Below the pieces are notes generated by a model, which saw nothing but the letters and a program-made list of their open reading frames with translations, was not told the DNA's origin and made no database searches. From Candidatus Avimonoglobus intestinipullorum (lineage in GTDB: Bacteria > Bacillota > Clostridia > UBA1381): 18,550 nt of DNA. Shown here piece by piece: positions 7,490 to 14,141 of the stretch; position 1 is the first letter of the stretch; every line of letters begins with the position of its first letter. Location: assembly GCA_018714645.1 (NCBI GenBank), contig DVND01000012.1, positions 1 to 18,550 of the forward strand. The letters run 5' to 3'. The position numbers were made by a program, and so were the translations under genes.

Positions 7490-8377
7490 ATGGAATTTCG
7501 TGAACTGTTAAACAGTAAGGCAGAGCTGGTAAACCAGGCGCTTGGCGCCTACATGGAGCATGAGCAAAACCCCCAGGCCAAAATCTATGAGGCGATGCGC
7601 TACAGCCTGCTGGCGGGCGGGAAGCGCCTGCGCCCGGCGATCCTGCTGATGGCGAATGAAATCTGCGGCGGGGACCAGGAACAGGCGCTCCCGTTTGCGT
7701 GCGCTGTTGAGATGATCCATACATATTCGCTGATCCATGACGACCTGCCGGCGATGGACGACGATGACCTGCGCCGCGGGAAACGCACCAATCACAAGGT
7801 GTTCGGCGAGGGGATTGCGATTTTGGCGGGGGATGCATTATTGACCAAGGCTTTTGAAATAATAGCGGTATGGGATGAGATGGGGCTCCCGCCGGAGCGG
7901 AGAATCCGGGCGATCTCCATTCTCGCCAACCTGGCGGGGACGGAAGGCATGATCGGCGGGCAGGTTGTGGACCTGGAGCATGAAGGGGCCGGCATGGACG
8001 TGGAGACGCTGGAATATTTGCACGGGCTGAAAACCAGCGCACTGATCCGCGCCGCGGGGACTGTTGGCGCTGTTTTGGCAGGCGCTGAAGAGAAAGAATT
8101 GCAGGCGATAGACGCCTATTGCTATCATTTGGGGATGGCGTTTCAAATCCAGGACGATATCCTGGATGTGACGGGCAGCTTTGAGGAATTGGGAAAACCC
8201 ATCGGCAGCGACGCAGAAAACCACAAGACGACGTTTGTATCCATCTATGGCGTCGAACGTGCGGGCGAGCTGGTTTCGGAATACACCAAAAAGGCGGTGG
8301 ACGCGCTGGCGGTGTTTACGGGCCGGGCGCAGGTGCTGGTGGATTTGGCGCATGACCTAATCGGCCGCAGCGCCTGA
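7490..8377 (+). CDS. ispA: Polyprenyl synthetase, farnesyl/geranylgeranyl diphosphate synthase type
   Basis: This trans-isoprenyl diphosphate synthase condenses isopentenyl diphosphate with an allylic diphosphate, normally to farnesyl diphosphate (C15), feeding undecaprenyl and quinone synthesis. The 295-residue product shows the first Asp-rich motif, DDLPAMD, at 84-90 in the bacterial DDxxxxD form, followed by DDLRRGKRTNHK. The second motif, DDILD, is at 222-226 in FQIQDDILDVTG. Length matches B. subtilis IspA. I favour the ATG at 7490 (GAGGAAG six bases before) over an in-frame ATG at 7475 inside xseB. Product chain length cannot be settled by eye. Dxs, the usual next gene, is absent. Confidence 0.93.
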   Translation: MEFRELLNSKAELVNQALGAYMEHEQNPQAKIYEAMRYSLLAGGKRLRPAILLMANEICGGDQEQALPFACAVEMIHTYSLIHDDLPAMDDDDLRRGKRTNHKVFGEGIAILAGDALLTKAFEIIAVWDEMGLPPERRIRAISILANLAGTEGMIGGQVVDLEHEGAGMDVETLEYLHGLKTSALIRAAGTVGAVLAGAEEKELQAIDAYCYHLGMAFQIQDDILDVTGSFEELGKPIGSDAENHKTTFVSIYGVERAGELVSEYTKKAVDALAVFTGRAQVLVDLAHDLIGRSA

Positions 8378-8398
8378 GAGGAAGGAAATACGAAAGAA

Positions 8399-8848
8399 AT
8401 GAACAGCTTTTTGAGTTTTTGCAGGGATTCGGTGCTGGTGACGGCAGTCATCGCATGGTTTCTCGCACAGGTGCTGAAAGTGATTTTTGTGTTAATCAAG
8501 GACAAAAAAATTGATTTCAGCCGGTTTATCGGCGCGGGCGGCATGCCCAGCTCCCATTCGTCCTTTGTGGTCAGCCTGGCCATGGGCGTCGGGCTGGTGA
8601 GCGGCTTTAGCAGCACGGCGTTTGCCATCTCGGTGGTTCTGGCGCTGGTGGTGATGTACGACGCTGCCGGCGTGCGCCGCGCGGCGGGGCAGCAGGCGCG
8701 CATCCTCAACAAAATTGTGGAGGAATGGGGCAAGGAGGATTTCAAAAACACCGAAAAAAAGCTCAAGGAGCTTTTGGGGCACACACCTGTGGAGGTGTTT
8801 GCCGGCGCTGTTTTGGGAATCCTGATTGCGCTTTTGCGGCATTTATAA
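8399..8848 (+). CDS. Divergent PAP2-family membrane protein (YuiD-like)
   Basis: This 149-residue protein belongs to the divergent PAP2/DUF212 family, typified by B. subtilis YuiD and plant acid-phosphatase-like proteins. The conserved core is GAGGMPSSHSSFVVSLAMG (about residues 41-59), a degenerate phosphatase motif with Ser-His. Then come VVMYDAAGVRRAAGQQA and a C-terminal LGHTPVEVFAGAVLGI segment. Three or four membrane helices are visible. Family members lack parts of the classical PAP2 active site, so the reaction is unknown; a role on lipid phosphates is conceivable because it follows ispA. An AGGAAGG lies 12 bases before the ATG, a rather long spacing. It ends the nusB-xseA-xseB-ispA operon. 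Confidence 0.87.
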   Translation: MNSFLSFCRDSVLVTAVIAWFLAQVLKVIFVLIKDKKIDFSRFIGAGGMPSSHSSFVVSLAMGVGLVSGFSSTAFAISVVLALVVMYDAAGVRRAAGQQARILNKIVEEWGKEDFKNTEKKLKELLGHTPVEVFAGAVLGILIALLRHL

Positions 8849-8851
8849 GAA

Positions 8852-8882
8852 AAAGGCACACAGCCCTGTGTGCCTTTCTTTG
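8852..8882 (+). terminator. Intrinsic terminator after the ispA/PAP2 operon
   Basis: AAAGGCACACAG at 8852-8863 pairs perfectly over 12 bp with CTGTGTGCCTTT at 8866-8877, followed by a T-rich run. It cleanly ends the operon before the two-component genes. Confidence 0.92.
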
Positions 8883-8894
8883 TGTTATAAGGAT

Positions 8895-8913
8895 TTAAGA
8901 AAATCTTAAGAAA
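8895..8913 (+). promoter_or_regulatory. Direct repeat TTAAGAAA x2, candidate response-regulator operator
   Basis: TTAAGAAA occurs at 8895-8902 and again at 8906-8913, exactly 11 bases apart, about one helical turn. It lies 30 bases upstream of the putative -10 of the response-regulator gene. OmpR-family regulators bind such tandem repeats, so autoregulation is a reasonable inference; no experiment supports it here. Confidence 0.5.
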
Positions 8914-8940
8914 TCTCTTCACTATTTTATAAGAACTGTT

Positions 8941-8949
8941 TGATACAAT
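8941..8949 (+). promoter_or_regulatory. Extended -10 promoter of the first two-component operon
   Basis: TGATACAAT at 8941-8949 fits TGn-TACAAT, 23 bases before the regulator's ATG. No good -35 is found at 16-18 bases upstream, which fits a promoter activated by a regulator bound at the upstream repeat. Confidence 0.55.
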
Positions 8950-8971
8950 AGGATCCGAAGGAGGGGACGTT

Positions 8972-9667
8972 ATGGAGGAGTACCGGATATTGGTGGTGGA
9001 TGACGACAAGGAGATTGTGGACAGCATTGCAATTTTCCTGCAGGCGGACGGCTATCAGGTGCTGAAAGCATATAACGGGCTGGAGGCATTGGACATCCTG
9101 ATGGAGGAACAGGTCCATCTCTTGCTCCTAGACATCATGATGCCGGAGATGGACGGGATGAAAACGCTTTTAAAGGTGCGGGAATCAAAAAACATTCCCA
9201 TCATCCTGATTTCCGCAAAATCCGAGGACAGCGATAAAATTTTCGGTCTCACCGCCGGTGCGGATGACTATATCACCAAACCGTTCAACCCATCGGAGCT
9301 GGTGGCGCGGGTGAAATCCCAGCTGCGGCGCTATACGCAGCTGGGTTCCATGCACAAAACGCCGGCGCAGATTGAAATCGGCGGGCTCGTACTGGATTTG
9401 GATTTGAAATCCGTCACGGTGGACGGGGCGGAAGTGCGGCTCACGCCGATTGAATTCAGGATTCTGGAACTGTTGTGCAAAAATCCGAACAAGGTTTTTT
9501 CGGCGGATGAAATTTACGCACGGGTCTGGAATGAGGACGCCGTCGTCAGCGATAACACCATTGCTGTCCATGTGCGCCATATCCGGGAAAAAATAGAAAT
9601 TAACCCTAAAGACCCCAAATATTTAAAGGTCGTTTGGGGGATTGGGTACAAAATTCAGAAACAGTGA
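8972..9667 (+). CDS. OmpR/VanR-family response regulator
   Basis: This 231-residue DNA-binding response regulator has a receiver domain (1-120) with acidic residues D10-D12, phosphoacceptor D54 in LLLLDIMMPEMDG, S81, and K103 in DDYITKPF. A C-terminal winged helix (about 135-231) contains LTPIEFRILELLCKNP and a terminal WGIGYKIQ. The start has GAAGGAGGGG upstream. The kinase gene follows after about ten bases. The sequence resembles VanR-like regulators common in Clostridia, but no target gene is visible, so I give no symbol. Confidence 0.94.
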   Translation: MEEYRILVVDDDKEIVDSIAIFLQADGYQVLKAYNGLEALDILMEEQVHLLLLDIMMPEMDGMKTLLKVRESKNIPIILISAKSEDSDKIFGLTAGADDYITKPFNPSELVARVKSQLRRYTQLGSMHKTPAQIEIGGLVLDLDLKSVTVDGAEVRLTPIEFRILELLCKNPNKVFSADEIYARVWNEDAVVSDNTIAVHVRHIREKIEINPKDPKYLKVVWGIGYKIQKQ

Positions 9668-9677
9668 GGGGATTATG

Positions 9678-11717
9678 ATGAAAAAATTAATACGTGCGCT
9701 CCCGCTGAAGCTGCTGGCGGTATTGCTGTGCATGGCTTCAGCAGGCGGGATCACATATTTGCTGGCGGACGCGTTTACAGGGGAGCAGCCGCTGTACCTG
9801 TTTGAGGGGCGCTATGAGGATAGCTATTATGTGCGGGACACGTTTTATAGCATTGTCTCCCGCGTGTGGAGCACCGTTTATCGGGGTGCTGACGATGCGG
9901 GGGAGTTGGCAGTGCTGGATCAGGAACTGACAGAGGACGCGATTGAATATTACGCAGTGTACGGCGACAAGGTGCTCACCAACACCAACGTCAGCGACCC
10001 TGTTTATTATAAGACGTCGCAGGCTTATCTGATTTTTGACTGGCCGTTGCACATTGAATCAAGCGGCAGCATGGCGGAACGCAATTATGGCTCACTAAAC
10101 CGTTATGGCCCAAATGAGGACTTTCAAATTTACCTGAAAATCAAGGACGACGTGGCGGCGCAGCAGGCGGCGCACTGGGAAGCGGCACGGGAAAAGATGA
10201 ACCATCACATCAATATGAGTATTGTCCTGTTTGTCAGCGCGCTGGCGGCATTCATCTATCTGCTGTTTGTGGCGGGGAAACGTCCGGAGGACGAAGCGGT
10301 GCATCTGGTGCTGATCGACCGCATGTACGTGGAGTTTAATCTGGCGCTGTTGATCCTGCCCGCTGTTGGCGCGGCGGCGCTGGGGCTCACCTTGCTGGAA
10401 CCGGTTGTGCTCCAAGAATTTGGAGAGACTGCGGTGATTTTAAACTTGCTGGCATTAATTGCCGCCGCGGAAACGGGCGTGCTGCTGGCGTTGAGCCTGT
10501 CATTGGTGCGCAATATGAAAAACAGGACGTTTTTGCAGCGCTCCTGCATTGTGCAAGTAACGAAATTTTTGTGGAAACTGGCAGTGAAAATCATCCGGTG
10601 GGCATGGGGCCTTGTAAAGCGGTTTTTCGCTTGGCTGAAACGGGCGCTGCGCAGGATCGGCCATGCCCTGAGAGCCGCAAAAAACGGCGTTATTTCCGAT
10701 TTTTCCAAGGACTATCGGAACCGAAATGTGCTGCTGCTGTTTTTGGCGTATTCCGCCGCGCTGTTTTTCCTGACAATGCTGTTCACACTGTGCATTGACA
10801 CGGACTGGTTTTTCCCGTTTTTGCTGATCCTCCTGCTGGCGGGCGGCGCGATGGTGTTTATTTCCAGGCGGCTCAAGGGCTTTGAAGAGCTGCGGGAAGG
10901 GATCGCTAAAATCAAAAACGGCGATTTGAACTACAAAATTGAAAACTGCCCGCCGGGCGTGCTGTTGTCCATGGCGGAAGATGTCAATACCATCGGCGAG
11001 GGGCTGGGGCAGTCGCTGGAGAATGAGATCAAATCCGAGCGGATGAAATCGGAATTAATCACCAATGTATCCCATGATTTGAAAACCCCGCTGACCTCCA
11101 TCATCAACTATGCGGATTTGCTCTGCAAGGAGGATCTGAAACCGGAGGAAGCCAACGATTACGCGGCGATTATCAGGCAAAAAGGGGAAAAATTAAAGAA
11201 CCTGACCGCGGATTTGTTCGATATATCGAAGGTGCAAAGCGGGACGGAAACGATTGTGCGGGAGAAGATCGACCTGTGCCTGCTGATGCGCCAGACGCTG
11301 GGCGAATATGACTCCAATATCCGCGAATCCGGCCTGGAATTTGTGACGGCGTTCCCGGAAGGGGAGCTGTTTGTGACGGCGGACGGGAAAAAGCTGTCGC
11401 GGGTGTTTGAAAACCTGGTCTGCAATTGCTTGAAATATACGCTGCCCCACACCCGCGTCTATGTGCGGCTGGCTGAAGAGGACGGCAACGCCGTGGTGGA
11501 ACTGAAGAACATTGCGAACTACAAGATGGAATTTGCAGATGATGAAATCACGGAACGGTTTGTCCGCGGGGACGCTTCCCGTACCATGGAGGGCAGCGGC
11601 CTGGGGCTGGCCATCGCCAAGAGCTATGTGGAGGTGATGGGCGGCACGCTGCGGGTGCGCACAGACGGCGATTTGTTCAAGGTGATGATCACCATGAAAT
11701 GCGAAAGCCAGAGATAA
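9678..11717 (+). CDS. Sensor histidine kinase with six membrane segments
   Basis: This 679-residue sensor kinase is cotranscribed with the preceding regulator. Membrane segments lie near residues 6-30, 178-199, 219-240, 251-277, 350-373 and 377-396, with a large external loop of about 145 residues between the first two. Between segments 4 and 5 is a Trp/Arg/Lys-rich amphipathic stretch (298-336) with no acidic residues. A HAMP-like linker follows (about 397-445). The DHp domain carries H466 in NVSHDLKTPLTSI, and the ATPase domain has a truncated-looking N box (ENLVCNCLKY) and GSGLGLAIAKSY. AGGGG at 9667-9671 gives better spacing to ATG 9678 than to ATG 9675; either is possible. The signal sensed is unknown. 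Confidence 0.92.
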   Translation: MKKLIRALPLKLLAVLLCMASAGGITYLLADAFTGEQPLYLFEGRYEDSYYVRDTFYSIVSRVWSTVYRGADDAGELAVLDQELTEDAIEYYAVYGDKVLTNTNVSDPVYYKTSQAYLIFDWPLHIESSGSMAERNYGSLNRYGPNEDFQIYLKIKDDVAAQQAAHWEAAREKMNHHINMSIVLFVSALAAFIYLLFVAGKRPEDEAVHLVLIDRMYVEFNLALLILPAVGAAALGLTLLEPVVLQEFGETAVILNLLALIAAAETGVLLALSLSLVRNMKNRTFLQRSCIVQVTKFLWKLAVKIIRWAWGLVKRFFAWLKRALRRIGHALRAAKNGVISDFSKDYRNRNVLLLFLAYSAALFFLTMLFTLCIDTDWFFPFLLILLLAGGAMVFISRRLKGFEELREGIAKIKNGDLNYKIENCPPGVLLSMAEDVNTIGEGLGQSLENEIKSERMKSELITNVSHDLKTPLTSIINYADLLCKEDLKPEEANDYAAIIRQKGEKLKNLTADLFDISKVQSGTETIVREKIDLCLLMRQTLGEYDSNIRESGLEFVTAFPEGELFVTADGKKLSRVFENLVCNCLKYTLPHTRVYVRLAEEDGNAVVELKNIANYKMEFADDEITERFVRGDASRTMEGSGLGLAIAKSYVEVMGGTLRVRTDGDLFKVMITMKCESQR

Positions 11718-11750
11718 AAAAACAGAGGCTATTGCCTCTGTTTTTTTATC
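11713..11750. terminator. Bidirectional terminator between convergent kinase and UroD genes
   Basis: GATAAAAAAACAGAGGC at 11713-11729 pairs perfectly (17 bp) with its complement at 11734-11750 around TATT. It gives a U-run in both directions. Both stop codons, TAA 11715-11717 on plus and TTA 11746-11748 on minus, lie inside the stem. Confidence 0.93.
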
Positions 11751-12861
11751 CCAATTTTTTACGCATTTGTTCGCAGTAATATTGCACATTTTCCCATTTT
11801 GCGTCCGGCGCAATGCGGTGGTCGGGGCAGGGGATGTACCCGCCCAATTCCACCAGAGAGACCAGCCGGTCCACTTCTGCGTCGATTGCTGCGTAATCAT
11901 ACGCAAAAACGGTTTTATTCATGCCGCCGACGCCGCGCAGTTCCCGGCCGTACTGTTCCCGCCAGGGGCGGATGCTGGCGTTCCAGGTTCCCACCTCGAT
12001 GGGGAACATGGTGTTGACGCCGTTTTCCAGCCAGATGGGGAGGAGGGAGTCGATCAGGCCGTCGCAATCCAGCGAGATGATGTCAAGGCCGTACTGGTGC
12101 AGCAGAGCGTTGATGCGCTTATAATGCGGCCCAACTTTTTCACGGAATACCTGCGGGATGACCAGCGGCCCATTTTTAAAGCAGATGTCCTCCCAATAGT
12201 GCGCATAATCGAATTTTGCGCCGGTGTCCAGCGCGGCTTTTACACAGTCGTAAACCAGGTTCCCCAGGGTGTTGATAATTTCATCATACAGCGGTTCGTC
12301 GTCCGCGTAGAGATAGCTGGCGTTTTCCACGCCCATCCAGTCGCGGATTTTGCCAAATAAACTGCCCACATGGAAGCCCAGCGGATTTTCCCGCTCGGCA
12401 GGATCGCCCACAGCCAAAAAGGCGTCAAAATCGATACGTTCTTTGGAAAATTGCAGCCGCGGCAAAAATTCCTGCTCCCAGGACTTCCGGTCAACCAACG
12501 TATGGTCCACCTCTGCCGGGATGGATACGACGCCGGGCTTATGCAATTCAATAACGCCATACGCATTGCGGACCAATTGGATGCCATCCGGCCGCGTTTC
12601 AATCAATTCCGGTTCAAAAGCGGGCAGCAAATCCACATTGGTTCCCATAGTGTGGCTCCAATTGAAATCAAAGCCCAGCATCCCCGCGATTTTTGTCTCG
12701 TTTTCGCTTCCGTCATAGACGTTTTTTGCGGTTTCATCGTCAATGTGCCCTTCTCTGCGCCATTTTTCGATGGTCTCTTCCCAAAACCCAAAATGCACCA
12801 ACGGCATCCGGTCATAGTCCTGGTACCGCAATACTGCCAATGCACGCTCCCGATTTGTCAT
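11746..12861 (-). CDS. Uroporphyrinogen decarboxylase (URO-D) family protein
   Basis: This 371-residue protein belongs to the URO-D superfamily, in the branch related to corrinoid-dependent methyltransferases rather than heme-pathway HemE. It starts MTNRERALAVLRYQDYDRMP, the usual opening of this group. Late landmarks are LDCDG at about 264-268 and GGYIPCPDHRIAPD from about 340. C266 and the C/H of IPCPDH are possible metal ligands. The HemE substrate loop is not evident, and no heme genes are nearby. No corrinoid protein or activator is adjacent, so the substrate, perhaps a methylated or methoxylated compound, is unknown. GGAGCGGGA precedes the ATG. The gene diverges from an AraC regulator that probably controlled it. 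Confidence 0.86.
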   Translation of the reverse strand: MTNRERALAVLRYQDYDRMPLVHFGFWEETIEKWRREGHIDDETAKNVYDGSENETKIAGMLGFDFNWSHTMGTNVDLLPAFEPELIETRPDGIQLVRNAYGVIELHKPGVVSIPAEVDHTLVDRKSWEQEFLPRLQFSKERIDFDAFLAVGDPAERENPLGFHVGSLFGKIRDWMGVENASYLYADDEPLYDEIINTLGNLVYDCVKAALDTGAKFDYAHYWEDICFKNGPLVIPQVFREKVGPHYKRINALLHQYGLDIISLDCDGLIDSLLPIWLENGVNTMFPIEVGTWNASIRPWREQYGRELRGVGGMNKTVFAYDYAAIDAEVDRLVSLVELGGYIPCPDHRIAPDAKWENVQYYCEQMRKKLG

Positions 12862-12926
12862 AATTCCCGCTCCAATCTCTTGATTTTTTTCGGAATGTAT
12901 GCTATGCTAAATCCATAATTTGTTTC

Positions 12927-12935
12927 ATTATACCA
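12927..12935 (-). promoter_or_regulatory. Extended -10 promoter of the UroD-family gene
   Basis: On the minus strand this reads TGGTATAAT, a full extended -10, 66 bases before the ATG at 12861. No good -35 is seen 17 bases upstream. It mirrors the plus-strand element at 12956-12964. Confidence 0.6.
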
Positions 12936-12963
12936 TATGTCCGAATGGGGCGCATTGGTATAA
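12928..12963. repeat. Inverted repeat TTATACCA-N20-TGGTATAA
   Basis: TTATACCA at 12928-12935 and TGGTATAA at 12956-12963 are perfect 8-base inverted copies. Each contains the extended -10 of one of the two divergent genes, so the arms are promoter elements as well as possible operator half-sites. Confidence 0.7.
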
Positions 12964-12964
12964 G
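12956..12964 (+). promoter_or_regulatory. Extended -10 promoter of the AraC-family gene
   Basis: TGGTATAAG at 12956-12964 fits TGn-TATAAt with one change. It lies 34 bases before the ATG at 12999. No convincing -35 is present; the upstream 20 bases are shared with the divergent promoter. Confidence 0.5.
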
Positions 12965-12998
12965 TTGCTATAAAATATACAAAAATTGCGGTGATATC

Positions 12999-13841
12999 AT
13001 GCAGGACTGTGGAAATTTGAATGTAAAGCAATTTGTCAATACGGCGTATACATCATCTGAATTTGCGCATAATTTGCCGTTTTTCGTTGATGGTTTTTCG
13101 CATTTCGATGCAAATGCGTCTTATTTCACAGAACGGGAAGGAATGGAGTCTTACCTGCTTATGTACACGGTGGGCGGCATGGGGCGGCTGGTGTATGAAG
13201 GTGGGGAATTTTTGCTGGAACCGGGGCATGCGGCGTTGATCGATTGCCGGAATTACCAATATTACGGCACGGCGGGGACGCATTGGGAGTTTTTCTGGAT
13301 ACATTTTGATGGCGCCCCTGCGGCGGTTTATTATGACACCGCGTTCCGGCAGAGGTTTTTTGTCCCATATTTAGCAGGGCACCTCAAGCCGTTATTTGAG
13401 CGGCTGCTGGCGCTGCCGGTGGACTATACCATGACTTATGAATTACGGCTTTGCGGCCTGGTGGTACAATTACTGACGTAAGTTACTGCGGCCGCTCTGA
13501 ATGAAAAAAGCGAGGCGTTGGATTCCGGTATGGGCGGGGTTGCGTCCTATTTGATGAAGCACTACGCGGAGCCGGTGCGGCTGGCGGAGCTGGCGGAAAA
13601 AGCCCACTTCAGCCTCTATCATTTTATCCGCGTTTTCAAAAAGGAGATAGGGGAAACCCCTCATGAATTTTTAACCCGCTGCCGGATCAACCAGTCCAAA
13701 AACCTGCTGATAACAACGCCGTTATCTGTAGAGGAGACTGCACGGCAGGTGGGGTATGGAGATGTGAATACTTTTATCCGCGCGTTCCGCCGGCTGACGG
13801 GAACCACGCCGTACCGTTACCGGTGCAGGAGCATTCTGTAA
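12999..13841 (+). pseudogene. AraC-family regulator interrupted by an in-frame TAA
   Basis: An AraC-family transcription factor is encoded in one continuous frame but broken by TAA at 13479-13481. The upstream 160 residues form the cupin-type sensing domain (YLLMYTVGGMGRLVYEGG, then FFWIHFDGAP). The downstream part, with ATGs at 13518 and 13530, carries the two helix-turn-helix motifs (AELAEKAHFSLYHFIRVFKK and VEETARQVGYGDVNTFIRAF). Reading through the stop gives LLT-x-VTAAALNEKSEALDSG and a 280-residue protein of normal family length, so only one codon separates it from an intact gene. A C-to-T change at a CAA codon would explain it. No good RBS precedes 13518. The start ATG 12999 has GCGGTGAT upstream. 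It may be a pseudogene, a strain polymorphism, a sequencing error or a split gene. Confidence 0.85.
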
Positions 13842-13846
13842 ATATG

Positions 13847-13877
13847 AAAAAACAGCCGGATATTCCGGCTGTTTTTT
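13847..13877. terminator. Bidirectional terminator between AraC gene and small minus-strand gene
   Basis: AAAAAACAGCCGGA at 13847-13860 pairs perfectly (14 bp) with TCCGGCTGTTTTTT at 13864-13877 around a 3-base loop, with U-runs in both directions. The stop codon of the minus-strand gene (13876-13878) overlaps its right edge. Confidence 0.9.
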
Positions 13878-14067
13878 ATAAAATAGTCTGGTCTGCGATT
13901 CCGGCGACATAATCGCGCATTTCCTGTTTGGAGTGGATGGTGTGGGTCTTGTTGATAACGGCCCGCTGTTCTTCCGGCGTCATGGCGGCAAAGCATTCCA
14001 GCGCACGCATATTCTGCGCCAGGGCCATCCCCAACCCCATGGGGAGTTCGCTTAAAATATGATCCAT
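13876..14067 (-). CDS. Small conserved-looking protein of unknown function
   Basis: This 63-residue protein begins MDHILSELPMGLGMALAQNM, continues with an acidic turn (TPEEQRAVINKTHTIHSKQE) and ends in a helical segment. I recall similar small proteins in clostridial genomes (LPxGxGMALAQN followed by a T-P/K-E-Q turn), but no function is known to me. The ATG at 14067 has GGATGAGGTG upstream at good spacing; an in-frame TTG at 14115 would start inside the preceding terminator and is rejected. The gene lies between two hairpin terminators, only 46 bases after the carboxypeptidase terminator, so it depends on read-through or a very compact promoter. Composition matches its neighbours. Confidence 0.75.
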   Translation of the reverse strand: MDHILSELPMGLGMALAQNMRALECFAAMTPEEQRAVINKTHTIHSKQEMRDYVAGIADQTIL

Positions 14068-14113
14068 TGCATTCACCTCATCCTTAGTATTTGCCGGAAT
14101 ACGGAGGTTATAC

Positions 14114-14140
14114 AAAAAAACGGCATATTGCCGTTTTTTT
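14114..14140 (-). terminator. Intrinsic terminator of the D,D-carboxypeptidase gene
   Basis: AAAAAAACGGCA at 14114-14125 pairs perfectly (12 bp) with TGCCGTTTTTTT at 14129-14140 around TAT. On the minus strand this is a short GC stem followed by seven U, two bases after the stop codon. It is symmetric and could work on both strands. Confidence 0.88.
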
Positions 14141-14141
14141 G

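Noticed and set aside
6738..8042. A 434-codon minus-strand frame opposite xseA-xseB-ispA
   Set aside because: It lies opposite three confident genes, has Pro/Ser-rich unstructured content and no convincing start context.
8841..8882. The repeat at the end of the PAP2 gene as part of a CRISPR or repeat family
   Set aside because: It is a single perfect hairpin with a T-run, so a terminator; no further copies or spacers exist in the window.
11746..12861. Naming the UroD-family gene hemE
   Set aside because: It lacks the usual HemE N-terminal substrate-binding signature and any heme-gene neighbours, and its end (GGYIPCPDH) fits the methyltransferase-like branch.
11767..12918. Plus-strand open frames opposite the UroD-family gene
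   Set aside because: They are shadows of a confidently identified minus-strand family member with its own RBS and promoter.
13479..13517. A frameshift as the cause of the split AraC gene
   Set aside because: The frames on both sides of the stop are identical, so it is a nonsense codon and not an insertion or deletion.
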